Source: JAPOUP01 sp026708635 (GTDB lineage: Bacteria; Pseudomonadota; Alphaproteobacteria; Rhodobacterales; Rhodobacteraceae). From it: a stretch of 64,000 bases of DNA. Position 1 is the stretch's first letter, and every line of letters starts with the position of its first letter. The DNA lies in NCBI GenBank assembly GCA_965200115.1, contig OZ241336.1, positions 2,480,001 through 2,544,000 of the forward strand, written 5' to 3'. Positions 46,313-54,739 of the stretch are shown here, in pieces. The position numbers and the translations under genes are program-made. The notes beneath the pieces were generated by a model. It was not told the origin of the DNA. It worked only from the letters and a program-made list of their open reading frames with translations, and ran no database searches.

Positions 46313-47857
46313 TCACCCGGGGATCAGGTCGACGGCGTTTCCCTTGAGTGCGATCTGGATGGCGGTGAGGGGGTTGTATCCCCGGTAGCCTGCGGACTTC
46401 AGGTAGCTGTAGACGCGGCACCATATGACGGCATGCCTGGATGAGCGGAAGCATCCGGAGATCTTCTGCCTGGCCCTGGCCATCCTGAAGTCCCTCTCGG
46501 CGCGATTGTTGGTGTAGGGGACGTCGGGGTTTCGGGCGAACATGAGGACGGCGTCCTCATGTTTGGCGAGGGCTTCGAGGAGGTTTTCGGCGTCGGACCT
46601 GGCGATGCGGCCGCGTTTGCCGTCAGTGCGCGGTGGGACGGGCGGGAGTTCCCGCCGGCCCTTGGTCAGGATGGTTCCGTGGCGTTTGCGCAGGGCCTTG
46701 AAGTCTTTCCCGCGGAGCGCCCTGTCGGGGCTTTTGCCGACCTTTCGCGCGGTCTGGCTCAACAGCGCGGGCATGTGTCGCGCCCAGCGATGATTGTTGC
46801 TGTCGACGATGAACCGGAGGTCGCGCTCGAGGTGGGCGCCGCACGGCGCGTGGCCGCAATGGCCGAAGGAGAGGTGGCCTGCCCGGCGGTCGTGGATGGG
46901 GACGCCCCCGTACCGGGGGATGATACTGATGTCGTTCATGGCGGCGCGACCCCTGTTGGGGTGGCGGAACACCGGGGTGATGTCTCCCGTGCCGCAGTCG
47001 CGCGGCCAGTGGTTCTTCCCGTTGATGCGGATCGAGGTCTCGTCGACGTGCGGGACCGGCACCGCGGGGACATACGCGATGGCGGCCCTCTCCCGGTCTT
47101 CGAGGGCGCGGGCGAGGCGTTCGCACCGGGCCGGAAGGGTGGCCTCGGCGACGCCGCGTCCGGTGAACGCCCTGAGGGTTTGCGCGACGCGCCTGAGGGG
47201 CACCATGCGGGCGGCCATCCGGTGGATGGCGAAGGCGATGATGCCGTGTCCGTACCGGAGCGGGCCGGGCATGGTGTCGGGGAAGCCGCCGCGGGTCTCC
47301 CCGCGGCGGTCGGGACAGGTCTTGATCCCGGCCCCGGCGTGGGTGGTGACGACCTCGAAGACGATGTCCACCAGGGTCCGCGTCCCGTGGCCGGAGGCCT
47401 CGATGGAGGCCATGGAGCGCCCGCAGCCCGAACACGCGCTCACCGGTGACGTCCGGGTGGCGCTCTTCTGGCGCGGGCTGGCGCTGTCGCAGGTCTTCCG
47501 GGACCGTCCCCTGGAGTTGGTGCGCTTGCGGGCGGTCCCGTCGGTCCCGTCGCTGCCGGACCGCGGCAGGCTGGAGTTCGCCGATGTCTTCTTCGTCGTC
47601 CTCTCCGGGAGAACCGTGACCATCGGTTCCATCAGGAGCATGACGCCGTCGATGAAGAGGGCGGCCTCCGGAGTGAGCCTGCCCCGCCGGTGCGGGACCT
47701 TGAGGCGGACCTTGCGGTCCTCGATCCGCGTGCGCGGCGAGGTTCCGTCGAAGGTCGCCACGTTACCCCTCGGCCTCCACCGCCATGATGGCGGCGAGCA
47801 CGGCAAGGCGTTCGCCCGGCGGCATCGCCCTGTAGCGCCGCGCCCAGCTTGCGGCAT
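46313..47857 (-). CDS. IS66-family transposase (TnpC)
   Basis: The last about 330 residues match IS66 transposases: PGPLRYGHGIIAFAIHRMAA, PVPHVDETSIRINGKNHWPR (first catalytic Asp), GHCGHAPCGAHLERDLRFIV, NPDVPYTNNRAERDFRMARA (the N-N-x-A-E-R-D end of the DDE core) and KISGCFRSSRHAVIWCRVYS. The N-terminal third is divergent with a zinc-binding pair (SACSGCG) and may include a frame change. The true start is uncertain; the 5' 95 bases overlap the methylase gene. Confidence 0.8.
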   Translation of the reverse strand: MPQAGRGATGRCRRANALPCSPPSWRWRPRGNVATFDGTSPRTRIEDRKVRLKVPHRRGRLTPEAALFIDGVMLLMEPMVTVLPERTTKKTSANSSLPRSGSDGTDGTARKRTNSRGRSRKTCDSASPRQKSATRTSPVSACSGCGRSMASIEASGHGTRTLVDIVFEVVTTHAGAGIKTCPDRRGETRGGFPDTMPGPLRYGHGIIAFAIHRMAARMVPLRRVAQTLRAFTGRGVAEATLPARCERLARALEDRERAAIAYVPAVPVPHVDETSIRINGKNHWPRDCGTGDITPVFRHPNRGRAAMNDISIIPRYGGVPIHDRRAGHLSFGHCGHAPCGAHLERDLRFIVDSNNHRWARHMPALLSQTARKVGKSPDRALRGKDFKALRKRHGTILTKGRRELPPVPPRTDGKRGRIARSDAENLLEALAKHEDAVLMFARNPDVPYTNNRAERDFRMARARQKISGCFRSSRHAVIWCRVYSYLKSAGYRGYNPLTAIQIALKGNAVDLIPG

Positions 47858-48423
47858 GGCGCTTGATGCGCTGGCGGTCGGTGAAGTTCCTGCCCGCCAT
47901 GGTGTGCCAGTGGGGCTTGCCCGGAGCGAAGTTGCACCACAGCCTCTCGGTCACCACGCCGGCCTGGTTCATCACCTGCACGGACACGCTGTGCCAGCCG
48001 ACCGGCATGCGGTCGTAGGGCGCCGACGGATAGCCCGAGACCATGACCCGGCGGGGCAGCGCCTTCAGGATGCCGGGAAGGGCGCCATGGTCGGCGTCGG
48101 TGTAGTCGAAGCGGAAGCGGCGCCGCGACCTGCGCGTCGACCGCACGTAGGGCGGATCGCTGTAGACCGGTTCGTCACCCTCGAACGGGAAGGCGGCGAG
48201 GAACCGGTGGCGGCAGCCGTGGACCGGCTCCACCTCGTGGTCGCACGCGAAGGTGCGGATGGAGCGGGCATTGAGGTCGATGCCGATCGAGCGCCGCGCC
48301 GCGGGCCTGCGCTTCATGATCGCCCCGCCACCAAGATGGCTCTCGATGTAGACGGAATGCGGCGGCATGCAACCGATGATGGCCTGACACAGACCCGTCG
48401 TCGCCTTCGAACCATGCGCCCAT
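47763..48423 (-). pseudogene. D12-class DNA adenine methylase within IS66, one-base frameshift at the start
   Basis: The frame has HSVYIESHLGGGAIMKRRPA (motif I, binding SAM), VYSDPPY (motif IV, catalytic DPPY) and MVSGYPSAPYDRMPVGWHSV, as in Dam-like enzymes. Normal relatives start M-A-H-G-S-K-A-T-T-G; here the ATG at 48423 is one base out of frame because of an extra G in GATGGGCGCAT. Translation could begin at the internal Met 48368 and still include motif I only in part. Intact otherwise, 201 residues from that Met. It takes the place of tnpA/tnpB in this IS66 element. Confidence 0.7.
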
Positions 48424-48503
48424 CGACGATGCCTTCCCGCAATGTCCTTGCGGGATCAGCCATAGCGCGCCGGTTCTATCGTGTCAAACGCTCCCTTCAA
48501 CAT

Positions 48504-50261
48504 GGGTGTATCCCGCAAACTGTGGTCAGGCCGTTTTTGGTTGAGATGCATTCCAGTGGAGGAAGTCCGCCCAGCGGTTATTCTCGACGCAGGTCTTCAG
48601 CGACAGGATGGCGTTCGCCCCCGCGACCGACCAGTGGTTGCCCGGCCGCTTGAGGCGCATGCAGACAAGGCTGCGACACGCGCTCTCCACGACGCCGGAT
48701 CCGATGTGCATGCCCCGCTCCAGATATGTCCCGTACCGCATGCGACTGACGTTCGCCTCCATGTATCGCACGCATTTCGCCACATCCCCGTGCCGGCCTG
48801 CATGAGGCCTGAGGTCCGCGATGACCGCCAGGGCCTGGTTGTCCTTCAGCCGTGCCTTGTCCGTCTCGAAGCGCCGCCGGCGTTCGGCTTCGTCGGGAAG
48901 GATCGCCTTCAGCGCGTCGGACAGATATTCCGAAAGGTGGAAAAAATCGAGGACGTACGTGACGGCGCGCCCGGAGAAGAGATCCTCGCAGACGTTCCGG
49001 ATCCAGCCCGCGCCGTCGGAGATCACCACGAGCTCCCTGGCCGCGAACAGGCCGTTCCGTTCCGCCTCCCGCTCAAGGCGCTTCCCGAACCCGGTGCCCA
49101 GGCTGCCGCCGGTCCCGGCCGCCGCGCTGTCTATGAGACCGCTGCGGACGTCGGAGCCGGGATCCTTCCGCGGCTCCCCGGTCTTCGGGTTCCGGCTGTC
49201 GGCCGTGTAGATCGCGATCACCTTCGCTTCCCGCGTCCCCGAACTTCCGTCGTCCCGCCTTCCGCGAACGCCCTCCGTCTCCTCCCCGCGCATGGGGACG
49301 CCGGTGCCGTCGATCGACAGGACGCAGCGTTCGGAAGGCGGCTCCCCGGGAACCACCTCCTCACGCTCAAACCGCTGCAGGGAAGCGGACATCCTGTTGA
49401 CCCAGCGGTGGATTGAACTGGAGCCGAGATCGATCCCCGCCGCGTTCAGGAGCTTCCGCGACGACCCGTCGTAGCTGTCGTCCTTGACGAGGGCGGCGAT
49501 GACGCTGGCGGCCCCGGGCGTCACATTCGCGCCCTCGAGGCCAAGGTGCCGGTCCAGCGGAAAGAAGCCGCTCCGGCAGGTTCGGCAATGCACGCGCTTC
49601 CGCCGGACCGTGACCTTGCCCAGGCGGCACGTGAACGTCTTCCCATGGTAGCCCAGCGTTTCCATCCGGGCACCGCAGTTCCCGCAGGCGGGTGCCGGCA
49701 ACCGCCGGTCGACCTCCTCCAGCAAGGCCCTCAGGCCGGCGGCACCGGCCCCGTGCACCCCGTCACGCAGCGCCGTCTCGATGCCGTCCAGGTCCGGAAC
49801 GGCCCCGCAGGCCTCCGCGAGGAGCTTCCCGGACAGTCCGCCGAACTCCGACGCCACGCTCTCCTGAAGCGCCGCCAGAACCGCGGCCCCGTCCGGCGCG
49901 GCGACCGCACGCTGGCGCACGGCCCCGCCCTCCCGCCAATACTCGACAATGCCGCCGCATGTCCCAACACGCCGCCGTACCGTCACCTCCCCGGTTCCCG
50001 CCGCGTCCAGCCTCTCCAGACACCCGGCTACGTCGGCCGGAATGTCCGGGAGCCCCGTCTCCTCTTCCCGCATGACTGAAACTCCTGCTCGCAAACTGCC
50101 CCGCCGCGCGGAACCTGCCCTGTCCCCGAGCCGTAGAGCCGCATCGGCACCGGACAATCCTATCCGAAAGCCGCCGGAAAGACAAAAACGGAGAGCGGCC
50201 GCCGGCACAGGATCAAAGGAGCCTCACAAAAAACACCAAACCAAAGATCTCGGGATACACT
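48504..50261 (-). mobile_element. ISKra4-type insertion sequence, intact, with 10-bp target duplication
   Basis: The element is 1758 bp. The left end GGGTGTATCCCG and the right end (minus strand) AGTGTATCCCGAGATC are imperfect inverted repeats. Both sides carry CCTTCAACAT (48494-48503 and 50262-50271). It interrupts the IS66 unit upstream of the methylase gene, so it came later. Confidence 0.85.
48526..50073 (-). CDS. ISKra4-type transposase, full length
   Basis: The 515-residue protein begins MREEETGLPDIPADVAGCLE. A zinc-like region CGNCGARM...HCRTCRSGFFPLD lies near residues 155-200. The catalytic core includes VLSIDGTGVPMRGEE, VVISDGAGWIRNV, YVLDFFHLSEYLSDALK and the end MHIGSGVVESACRSLVCMRL. 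Start 50073 is chosen by conservation; the frame stays open 45 codons upstream. It looks functional. Confidence 0.88.
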   Translation of the reverse strand: MREEETGLPDIPADVAGCLERLDAAGTGEVTVRRRVGTCGGIVEYWREGGAVRQRAVAAPDGAAVLAALQESVASEFGGLSGKLLAEACGAVPDLDGIETALRDGVHGAGAAGLRALLEEVDRRLPAPACGNCGARMETLGYHGKTFTCRLGKVTVRRKRVHCRTCRSGFFPLDRHLGLEGANVTPGAASVIAALVKDDSYDGSSRKLLNAAGIDLGSSSIHRWVNRMSASLQRFEREEVVPGEPPSERCVLSIDGTGVPMRGEETEGVRGRRDDGSSGTREAKVIAIYTADSRNPKTGEPRKDPGSDVRSGLIDSAAAGTGGSLGTGFGKRLEREAERNGLFAARELVVISDGAGWIRNVCEDLFSGRAVTYVLDFFHLSEYLSDALKAILPDEAERRRRFETDKARLKDNQALAVIADLRPHAGRHGDVAKCVRYMEANVSRMRYGTYLERGMHIGSGVVESACRSLVCMRLKRPGNHWSVAGANAILSLKTCVENNRWADFLHWNASQPKTA

Positions 50262-50362
50262 CCTTCAACATGCCGCAGCACCGGCATGGCACACACGATC
50301 AGACGCCAAACATCATTTTGCCAAAAAAAGGGGCGAGTAGTTACCAATGACTTATGATTCAA

Positions 50363-50441
50363 GCTCTAAGGAAGAACATTTAGGGAACACCGTCAGGTTC
50401 CCCGGTTCCTGACGGGCCTGATGTTCAGGGGTCGCTCACCC
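50363..50441 (-). repeat. Copy of the Tn3 right-end flank
   Basis: On the minus strand GCGACCCCTGAACATCAGGC to AAATGTTCTTCCTTAG repeats the stretch 42673-42741 that lies between the Tn3 transposase stop and its terminal repeat. The match ends exactly at the inner edge of the repeat (CTTAG). Here it follows a methyltransferase fragment, so a recombination event joined the two. Confidence 0.65.
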
Positions 50442-50618
50442 GAAGATCCCGCCGAGCCTGAAGGCGATCTCCCCCTTCGACAGCGACCTGATCCCCGGCG
50501 TCCGCCCGACGACGTCCGACCAGTCGGCGCCCTCAAGGGCCTCCCGGACGCCGTCTCCCTCCTCCCGAAGGAAGTAATGCGACGAGGGCGACAGGATCTC
50601 GATGTCCCCCGTCGGCAT
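50436..50618 (-). pseudogene. C-terminal fragment of class I methyltransferase
   Basis: The frame reads GDIEILSPSSHYFLREEGDG and VVGRTPGIRSLSKGEIAFRL to GGIFG, matching the end of the gene at 35794-36669 (TTYFLREV...SLSKEEIAFRLGEIFG). Sixty residues remain; no methyltransferase motifs are included. Confidence 0.7.
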
Positions 50619-50639
50619 GGGAACGGGGTCGCGCCCATG

Positions 50640-51122
50640 GGCGACGGGCGGTGGCCGTCACACCGTACGCCAGGTCGTCCGCAACCCCGTCGACCGCCAT
50701 ATGCCGGGCCTCGGACGACAGCGGGGTGGAGGATACCCGTACCCTGGAGGAGATCGGGGATGCCCACCGCCGCACCGAGGGCGGCGCGTACGCCGGCGCC
50801 GGTTTCGGAGAGGTCCGGCTTTACGGCGGCGACGGCGGAGTACTCTTCGTCGTCGACATCCCCATGGAAGACTGGGACGGTACGCCGGAGACCGTACGCT
50901 GACGGGGATACGGACCCCGGACGGGGAGCGCGGAGGATCGGATATGGACAGGGACGGACATGGGCGCGGAGGGCAGCGTCAGCGTACCCGGCGGATCGCC
51001 GCCGGCAAGCCCCGGGGCTGACGGAGGCGATCGGGGCGGAATGGACGTCGTGGCGTCCGTGAACCGCCGCCGAAAGGAGGTACTGCCGGGAATTCACCAA
51101 CGTCATGCGGTCCGCGTCCGTG
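50640..51122 (+). pseudogene. Fragment of unrecognised island protein plus duplicated 170-bp segment
   Basis: The frame GVEDTRTLEEIGDAHRRTEG then AYAGAGFGEVRLYGGDGGVL and DIPMEDWDGTPETVR matches the segment at 54850-54960. From 50951 the sequence repeats 56037-56208 almost exactly for about 170 bp. In the repeat one frame reads GGMDVVASVNRRRKEV, which aligns with GGADIVMSVNDPRKEVRET near 34600. The protein family is unknown to me; it recurs with the ATPase fragments. Confidence 0.45.
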
Positions 51123-51356
51123 TCGTTCCAGCGACACCATGCCGGCGACGGTCATGGGACGGTGGTACGGAAACGTTCGGTGACATGGACCCCGGGGATG
51201 AATTCGGGGGAACGGGCCCGGGCATTGGTGTGGCCCGGCGGTACGGGGGCATCGGGACGTGGACCGACGGTACGGACTCCCGCGGTCCGTCGCCGGCTGG
51301 ATCGTGGCCGGCCTCGATGGCCCATTACGCACGAAGGGGGTTAAAAACGGCAAGAT

Positions 51357-51500
51357 TTCAGTTGCGGGAGTGGGGTGTGTTTTTGATCCGGTCGATGGTG
51401 GCGGGGTGCACGTTGAATGTGCGGGCAATGGAGGAGATTGATTCCCCGCCTTCGATGAGATCAAAGGCCATTTTGGCAACGCTTTGGAGAATGTCAAAAA
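51357..51500 (-). pseudogene. Serine recombinase C-terminal HTH remnant
   Basis: The minus frame reads AFDLIEGGESISSIARTFNV then HPATIDRIKNTPHSRN and a stop, the DNA-binding end of a resolvase/invertase. The catalytic part is missing. Confidence 0.6.
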
Positions 51501-51533
51501 AGACGGTCTACAGATATTGAATAACGACATATA

Positions 51534-51539
51534 TATAAT
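51534..51539 (+). promoter_or_regulatory. Possible -10 element of brnTA
   Basis: TATAAT lies 13 bp before the brnT start in an AT-rich stretch (51511-51545). A matching -35 at correct spacing is not clear (TTGAAT at 51517 is too close). BrnTA is usually autorepressed by BrnA at such a site. Confidence 0.35.
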
Positions 51540-51551
51540 TACAATACTGCC

Positions 51552-51854
51552 ATGACACTCCCATTCTTTATCTGGGACGCGGATAAGAACCTGTCCAACC
51601 GGCGCAAACATGGCCTGAGTTTTGAGATTGCTGCCCGTGTGTTTCTTGATCCGCTCCATATCTCTGTGCAAGATCGTATTGAGGGAGGTGAACAACGCTG
51701 GCAAACGATCGGCCAGATCGCCGGTCTTACAGTTGTATTGGTGGTCCATACCTTTACGGAAGAAGGGCCTCTGGACGAAACAGTCGAGGTGATCCGCATC
51801 ATCTCAGCCCGTCCTGTAACACGGAAAGAAAGGAAGCGATATGAAGAGGGTTGA
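51552..51854 (+). CDS. brnT: BrnT-family ribonuclease toxin
   Basis: A 100-residue type II toxin of the RelE-like fold that cleaves RNA when free. The signature is FIWDADKNLSNRRKHGLSFE and later VEVIRIISARPVTRKERKRY. The typical active-site residues (Lys/Arg in RRKHG, the ISAR motif) are present. It overlaps brnA by 14 bp; toxin first is the normal order for this pair. Confidence 0.93.
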   Translation: MTLPFFIWDADKNLSNRRKHGLSFEIAARVFLDPLHISVQDRIEGGEQRWQTIGQIAGLTVVLVVHTFTEEGPLDETVEVIRIISARPVTRKERKRYEEG

Positions 51855-52134
51855 GCACACACGAGACACGCTCCCGCCATTGACAACAGAACAGCAGGAG
51901 ACTCTCAAGCGCCTGGCTGCAATGCCCGACAATGAGATTAATACAGGCGACATCCCGGAAATGACCGCGGCCCAGCTCGTCAAGATGCAGCCTGCGCATT
52001 ATCGCCCTCTTAAAAAACAGATTACAGCCCGTCTGGATGCTGACGTGCTTGTCTGGCTCAAGACCGGTGGCAAAGGGTACCAGTCTCGTATGAACGCGAT
52101 CCTGCGACAGGCAATGCTGAACGCGATGTCATGA
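51841..52134 (+). CDS. brnA: BrnA-family antitoxin
   Basis: A 97-residue antitoxin with the BrnA C-terminal ribbon-helix-helix: KKQITARLDADVLVWLKTGG and GYQSRMNAILRQAML. It neutralises BrnT and represses the operon. Its intactness among decayed DNA suggests the pair is under selection or was recently acquired. Confidence 0.93.
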   Translation: MKRVEHTRDTLPPLTTEQQETLKRLAAMPDNEINTGDIPEMTAAQLVKMQPAHYRPLKKQITARLDADVLVWLKTGGKGYQSRMNAILRQAMLNAMS

Positions 52135-52236
52135 CGGGTCACGGCCGAGGAACGCCGGTTGGCTGATCGCACGCGCAGGACGGAAGACACACGAGAATGA
52201 GGCTTCTTGGGGGCGGACGAGATAATCACGTACCTT

Positions 52237-52598
52237 GGCCTAAACGACCCGAAGCTGCGTATATGGACATCTGGGTGCATATGGCGGGTTCTGGCTGCCG
52301 GATTAATGACGTTTTGGCCGAATGTGCCTGACCGATGCGATAGCGGAACCGTTCATTTTGGGTATGCCACCGCGCCTGGGCGTTCATTAAATCGGAACCG
52401 ACCCTAAATGAACGGAAAAAGCGGGGATTCGGCGTTCATTCGTTCCGTCATTTTGGGTCTACCCAAAATGACGCGCCATCACCCGGCAGGACCAGGCGGG
52501 GTTGGCCGGAAACCGGTGCCATGCGTCACGGCCGCCGCGATTTGTTCGCCGCCTGTTCCTCAAGACGTCCATATATGCGGCTTCGGGCCGTTTGGGCC
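52237..52598. mobile_element. 362-bp MITE-like element with about 36-bp terminal inverted repeats
   Basis: The left end GGCCTAAACGACCCGAAGCT and the right end on the other strand (GGCCCAAACGGCCCGAAGCC) match over about 36 bases. The inside holds no gene but has about six copies, in both directions, of a unit like CGTTCATTTTGGGT (52355-52490), including a near-perfect hairpin GTCATTTTGGGT/ACCCAAAATGAC. A partial third end occurs at 41944-42037. No clear target duplication. Confidence 0.6.
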
Positions 52599-52689
52599 TA
52601 TTCGGGATGGTCCGGCGCTAGCGCGTCGGGCCTCTGCGGATTATGCTACATAATTCCCCAAAATTTCTGGACGGACGACGGCATGAGGG

Positions 52690-52990
52690 GGATCACGGCA
52701 GTACGCGGCCATAACCGGAACGCTCCCTCCGGGAACGGCGGGGCCGCCAACGGCGCGGGGAAGTCCCCGCTGGTGCCGGCCGTTGCCGACCTTATCTATA
52801 GTACGGGACCGGCACCGACAGCCGGAGGCCGGCGAAGAGGGATACCCTTGGCCGCAGGGACGTACGCCCCAACCTGACGTTCGCCGTGGACGGGGCCGGG
52901 TACGACGTGACGGGGGACGCCGGGGGTTTCCCGCGGCCCCCGATGCCGTCGGCGGAAGGGGTTTGGAGGTATCATACCGACCGCACCGCA
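52690..52990 (+). pseudogene. Fragment of Rad50/SbcC-like ATPase, P-loop region
   Basis: The frame reads GITAVRGHNRNAPSGNGGAA then NGAGKSPLVPAVADLIYSTG, where NGAGKS is a Walker A motif in the usual Rad50/SMC place (Thr/Ser at the end is changed to Ser-Pro). After a one-base shift it continues RRDVRPNLTFAVDGAGYDVT. A stop interrupts between. Related copies are at 34473-34913, 54272-54540 and 55150-55910. Confidence 0.55.
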
Positions 52991-53049
52991 CTGTTCGCCA
53001 ACCGCTGCCCAAGCCCGCGCCTTCCCGGGGCACTCTGCCCGGCGTCCGT

Positions 53050-53520
53050 CGATCCCGTCGCCTCACCCGTCGCTGGAGTCCGGATTCCGTACGGGGCCGG
53101 GGATCCGTTTCCGTGGCGGAGTCGCCGACCCCGTCGAGCGTCGCCAGAAACTCCAGCCCCTCCCGCACGCCCTGGATATCCGCCTCCACGGCGCGTAGCC
53201 TGTCCTCCTCAGGTTCCTCCAGGGGGCGCGGCCTGGCCAGGAGTTCATCGCGTTCCCCTCTGAGCCGCTCCTCTTCCCGTTCCATCACCGCGATCGCGGC
53301 GGCTTCCCCCGCGCGCGTCTCCGTTTCCGTGAGAGGGCCGCCGAAGCGATCGGGCGTCTCCGGCTTCCCCGGATCCCCCAGCTTCCCCATCAGGCTCTAC
53401 AGGCCCTGGAAACGCGCCCTCACGGCGCGAGCCTCTTTCACGAGTTCCTCGCGTTCCCCGGTCAACCGCTCCCGCTCCCGCTCCCGCTCCAGCCGCGCGA
53501 TCTCGGATTTGGTGTCCATG
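53050..53520 (-). pseudogene. Coiled-coil protein with in-frame TAG
   Basis: From the ATG at 53520 the frame reads MDTKSEIARLERERERERLT, then GEREELVKEARAVRARFQGL and a TAG (53401-53399), after which the same frame continues SLMGKLGDPGKPETPDRFGG and EREEERLRGERDELLARPRP with further coiled-coil repeats to about 53050. One nonsense codon splits a highly charged coiled coil. It may be two small genes; the common frame suggests a single one. Confidence 0.5.
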
Positions 53521-53606
53521 CGCACTCTCCTACATTGCCATCGGTTACGTGTGCGGCGGCGTCGGACCACGATCCGTACCCCTACGCCACCGGCGTTCCG
53601 GGATGT

Positions 53607-54227
53607 TTACGGCATACCGGACCGGTACCCGGGCAGTCCATCAGTCTGACTCTCCCTACGGTGACCGGTCACCGCGCACGCCTCACAGGGGCATTCGCCC
53701 GCCGCCACAACGGTATCGGGCCTTATCTCCCCTCCGCGTTTGAGGACGGGCACTCCCTCCTCCAGTATGCTGGGGAACGCGTTAACGCCCCGGTCGTGGT
53801 GGGCCCCGCATGCCGTACGGGTCCAGGTGCGGTCGGGCAGCCGCGGCCGATCGTTCCCGAACCCGCATGCCCCGCGGGGATTCGGGGACGGGAACCGGCG
53901 GTCGGTCCCGATGCGGGCGTGACCGTACGGTCGCGCCCCGTACTTAAGTTGCCGCGGGATCTCCCCCGGTTCGGCCCGCCGGAGCCGGGACCGTATCCCC
54001 TTGGGGTTGCGCATGCCCATGACGTTGGGGTCCTCGATCACCGCGGTGCGGTCCCTGACCGGGCCCGGTGGCGGTTCCTCAGACGGCGGCTGCCTGCCGG
54101 TCGCTATCGGGATGACGGGCCTGCCTGCCGTACTCCTTTTCCTGGCGATCGGGGCGGACGGGGAGATCGGCTGCCGGCTGGAACGACCGCGTAACCGAGA
54201 ATCCGCGCGGGACGGATCCCGCTGCAC
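53607..54227 (-). pseudogene. TnpB (IS200/IS605) remnant, catalytically dead
   Basis: The minus frame has VIEDPNVMGMRNPKG (the RuvC-II Glu region), IPRQLKYGARPYGHARIGTD and RFPSPNPRGACGF...LPDRTWTRTACGAHHDRGVN. This is the C-terminal RuvC and zinc-finger part of TnpB. Two of the four zinc Cys are lost, and the RuvC-III Asp of D-V-N-A is Gly here (RGVNA). The N-terminal half is missing. It cannot be an active RNA-guided nuclease. Confidence 0.72.
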
Positions 54228-54271
54228 GGCGACCGTCGCCGTACGGACGAGGGGCGGGCCACCGGCCGAAC

Positions 54272-54540
54272 CGGCGCGCCGACGGGCGGAATGCCCTTGG
54301 CCTGAGCGACGTACGCCTGAACCTGACGTACGGCGTGACCCGGTTCCTGGAGGGCGAATCCATCCGTTATGACGTACGGCGCGGCGACGGCCCCATGCCG
54401 CCCGTCGATGCCATCAGGGAGCTGGGGGTACGCTTTCCGGCGGGAAACGTGGCGATGAGGTGAGTACGCGCAAGGGCGGCGAGAGGTCCGTCCCGTACTC
54501 TCCCGAGGGCACGGTGACCGCCTTCCGGGGCCGCGGTCGC
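54272..54540 (+). pseudogene. Junction of upstream gene end and ATPase start
   Basis: The first frame reads DVRLNLTYGVTRFLEGESIR then YDVRRGDGPMPPVDAIRELG to VAMR and a stop at 54459-54461. The ATPase N-terminus begins at GTG 54460: STRKGGERSVPYSPEGTVTA. The same order (ATPase start directly after another stop) is present near 34880. The first frame resembles the segment after the P-loop of the ATPase copies (RDVRPNLTFAVDG), so this is probably a rearranged copy. Confidence 0.45.
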
Positions 54541-54554
54541 CGGTGGGTACGTCC

Positions 54555-54705
54555 GGGCCGTGGACGCCCGCCGTACCGCCGCCATGGCCCGGGCGCTCAA
54601 CGCCCACCCCGCCACCATCCATCGACGCGCCAGGAATCCCAGCCCCCATGAAGGTAAGCCGCTGGCCACGGGGGGGACCGGAAATGGCGTACGGAGACGG
54701 AGGGG
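54555..54705 (+). pseudogene. Serine resolvase C-terminal HTH remnant
   Basis: The frame reads GYVRAVDARRTAAMARALNA then HPATIHRRARNPSPHEG. It is like SISSIARTFNVHPATIDRI at 51357-51500. Only the HTH is left. Confidence 0.5.
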
Positions 54706-54739
54706 AGCCCGTTACCGTATGGACACGGGGTAACGGCGG

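Larger units (their letters stand above)
46277..50344 (-). mobile_element. IS66-family element with 8-bp target duplication, carrying an adenine methylase and split by an ISKra4-type element
   Basis: The ends are inverted: GTAACTACTCGCCCCATTTT on the left and, read on the minus strand, GTAACTACTCGCCCCTTTTT on the right. They are flanked by the same 8 bp CAATGACT at 46269-46276 and 50345-50352, the usual IS66 duplication length. Without the nested ISKra4-type element (1758 bp plus a 10-bp duplication) the unit is about 2.3 kb. It holds a tnpC-type transposase and a Dam-like gene, and I see no tnpA or tnpB. Confidence 0.85.

Noticed and set aside
46559..48653. Long plus-strand open frames opposite the IS66 transposase and methylase
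   Set aside because: They are mirror frames of clearly recognisable minus-strand genes and contain no known domain.
52355..52490. CRISPR array suggested by repeated short units
   Set aside because: The units are about 14 bases, in both directions, irregularly spaced, and no cas genes are near.
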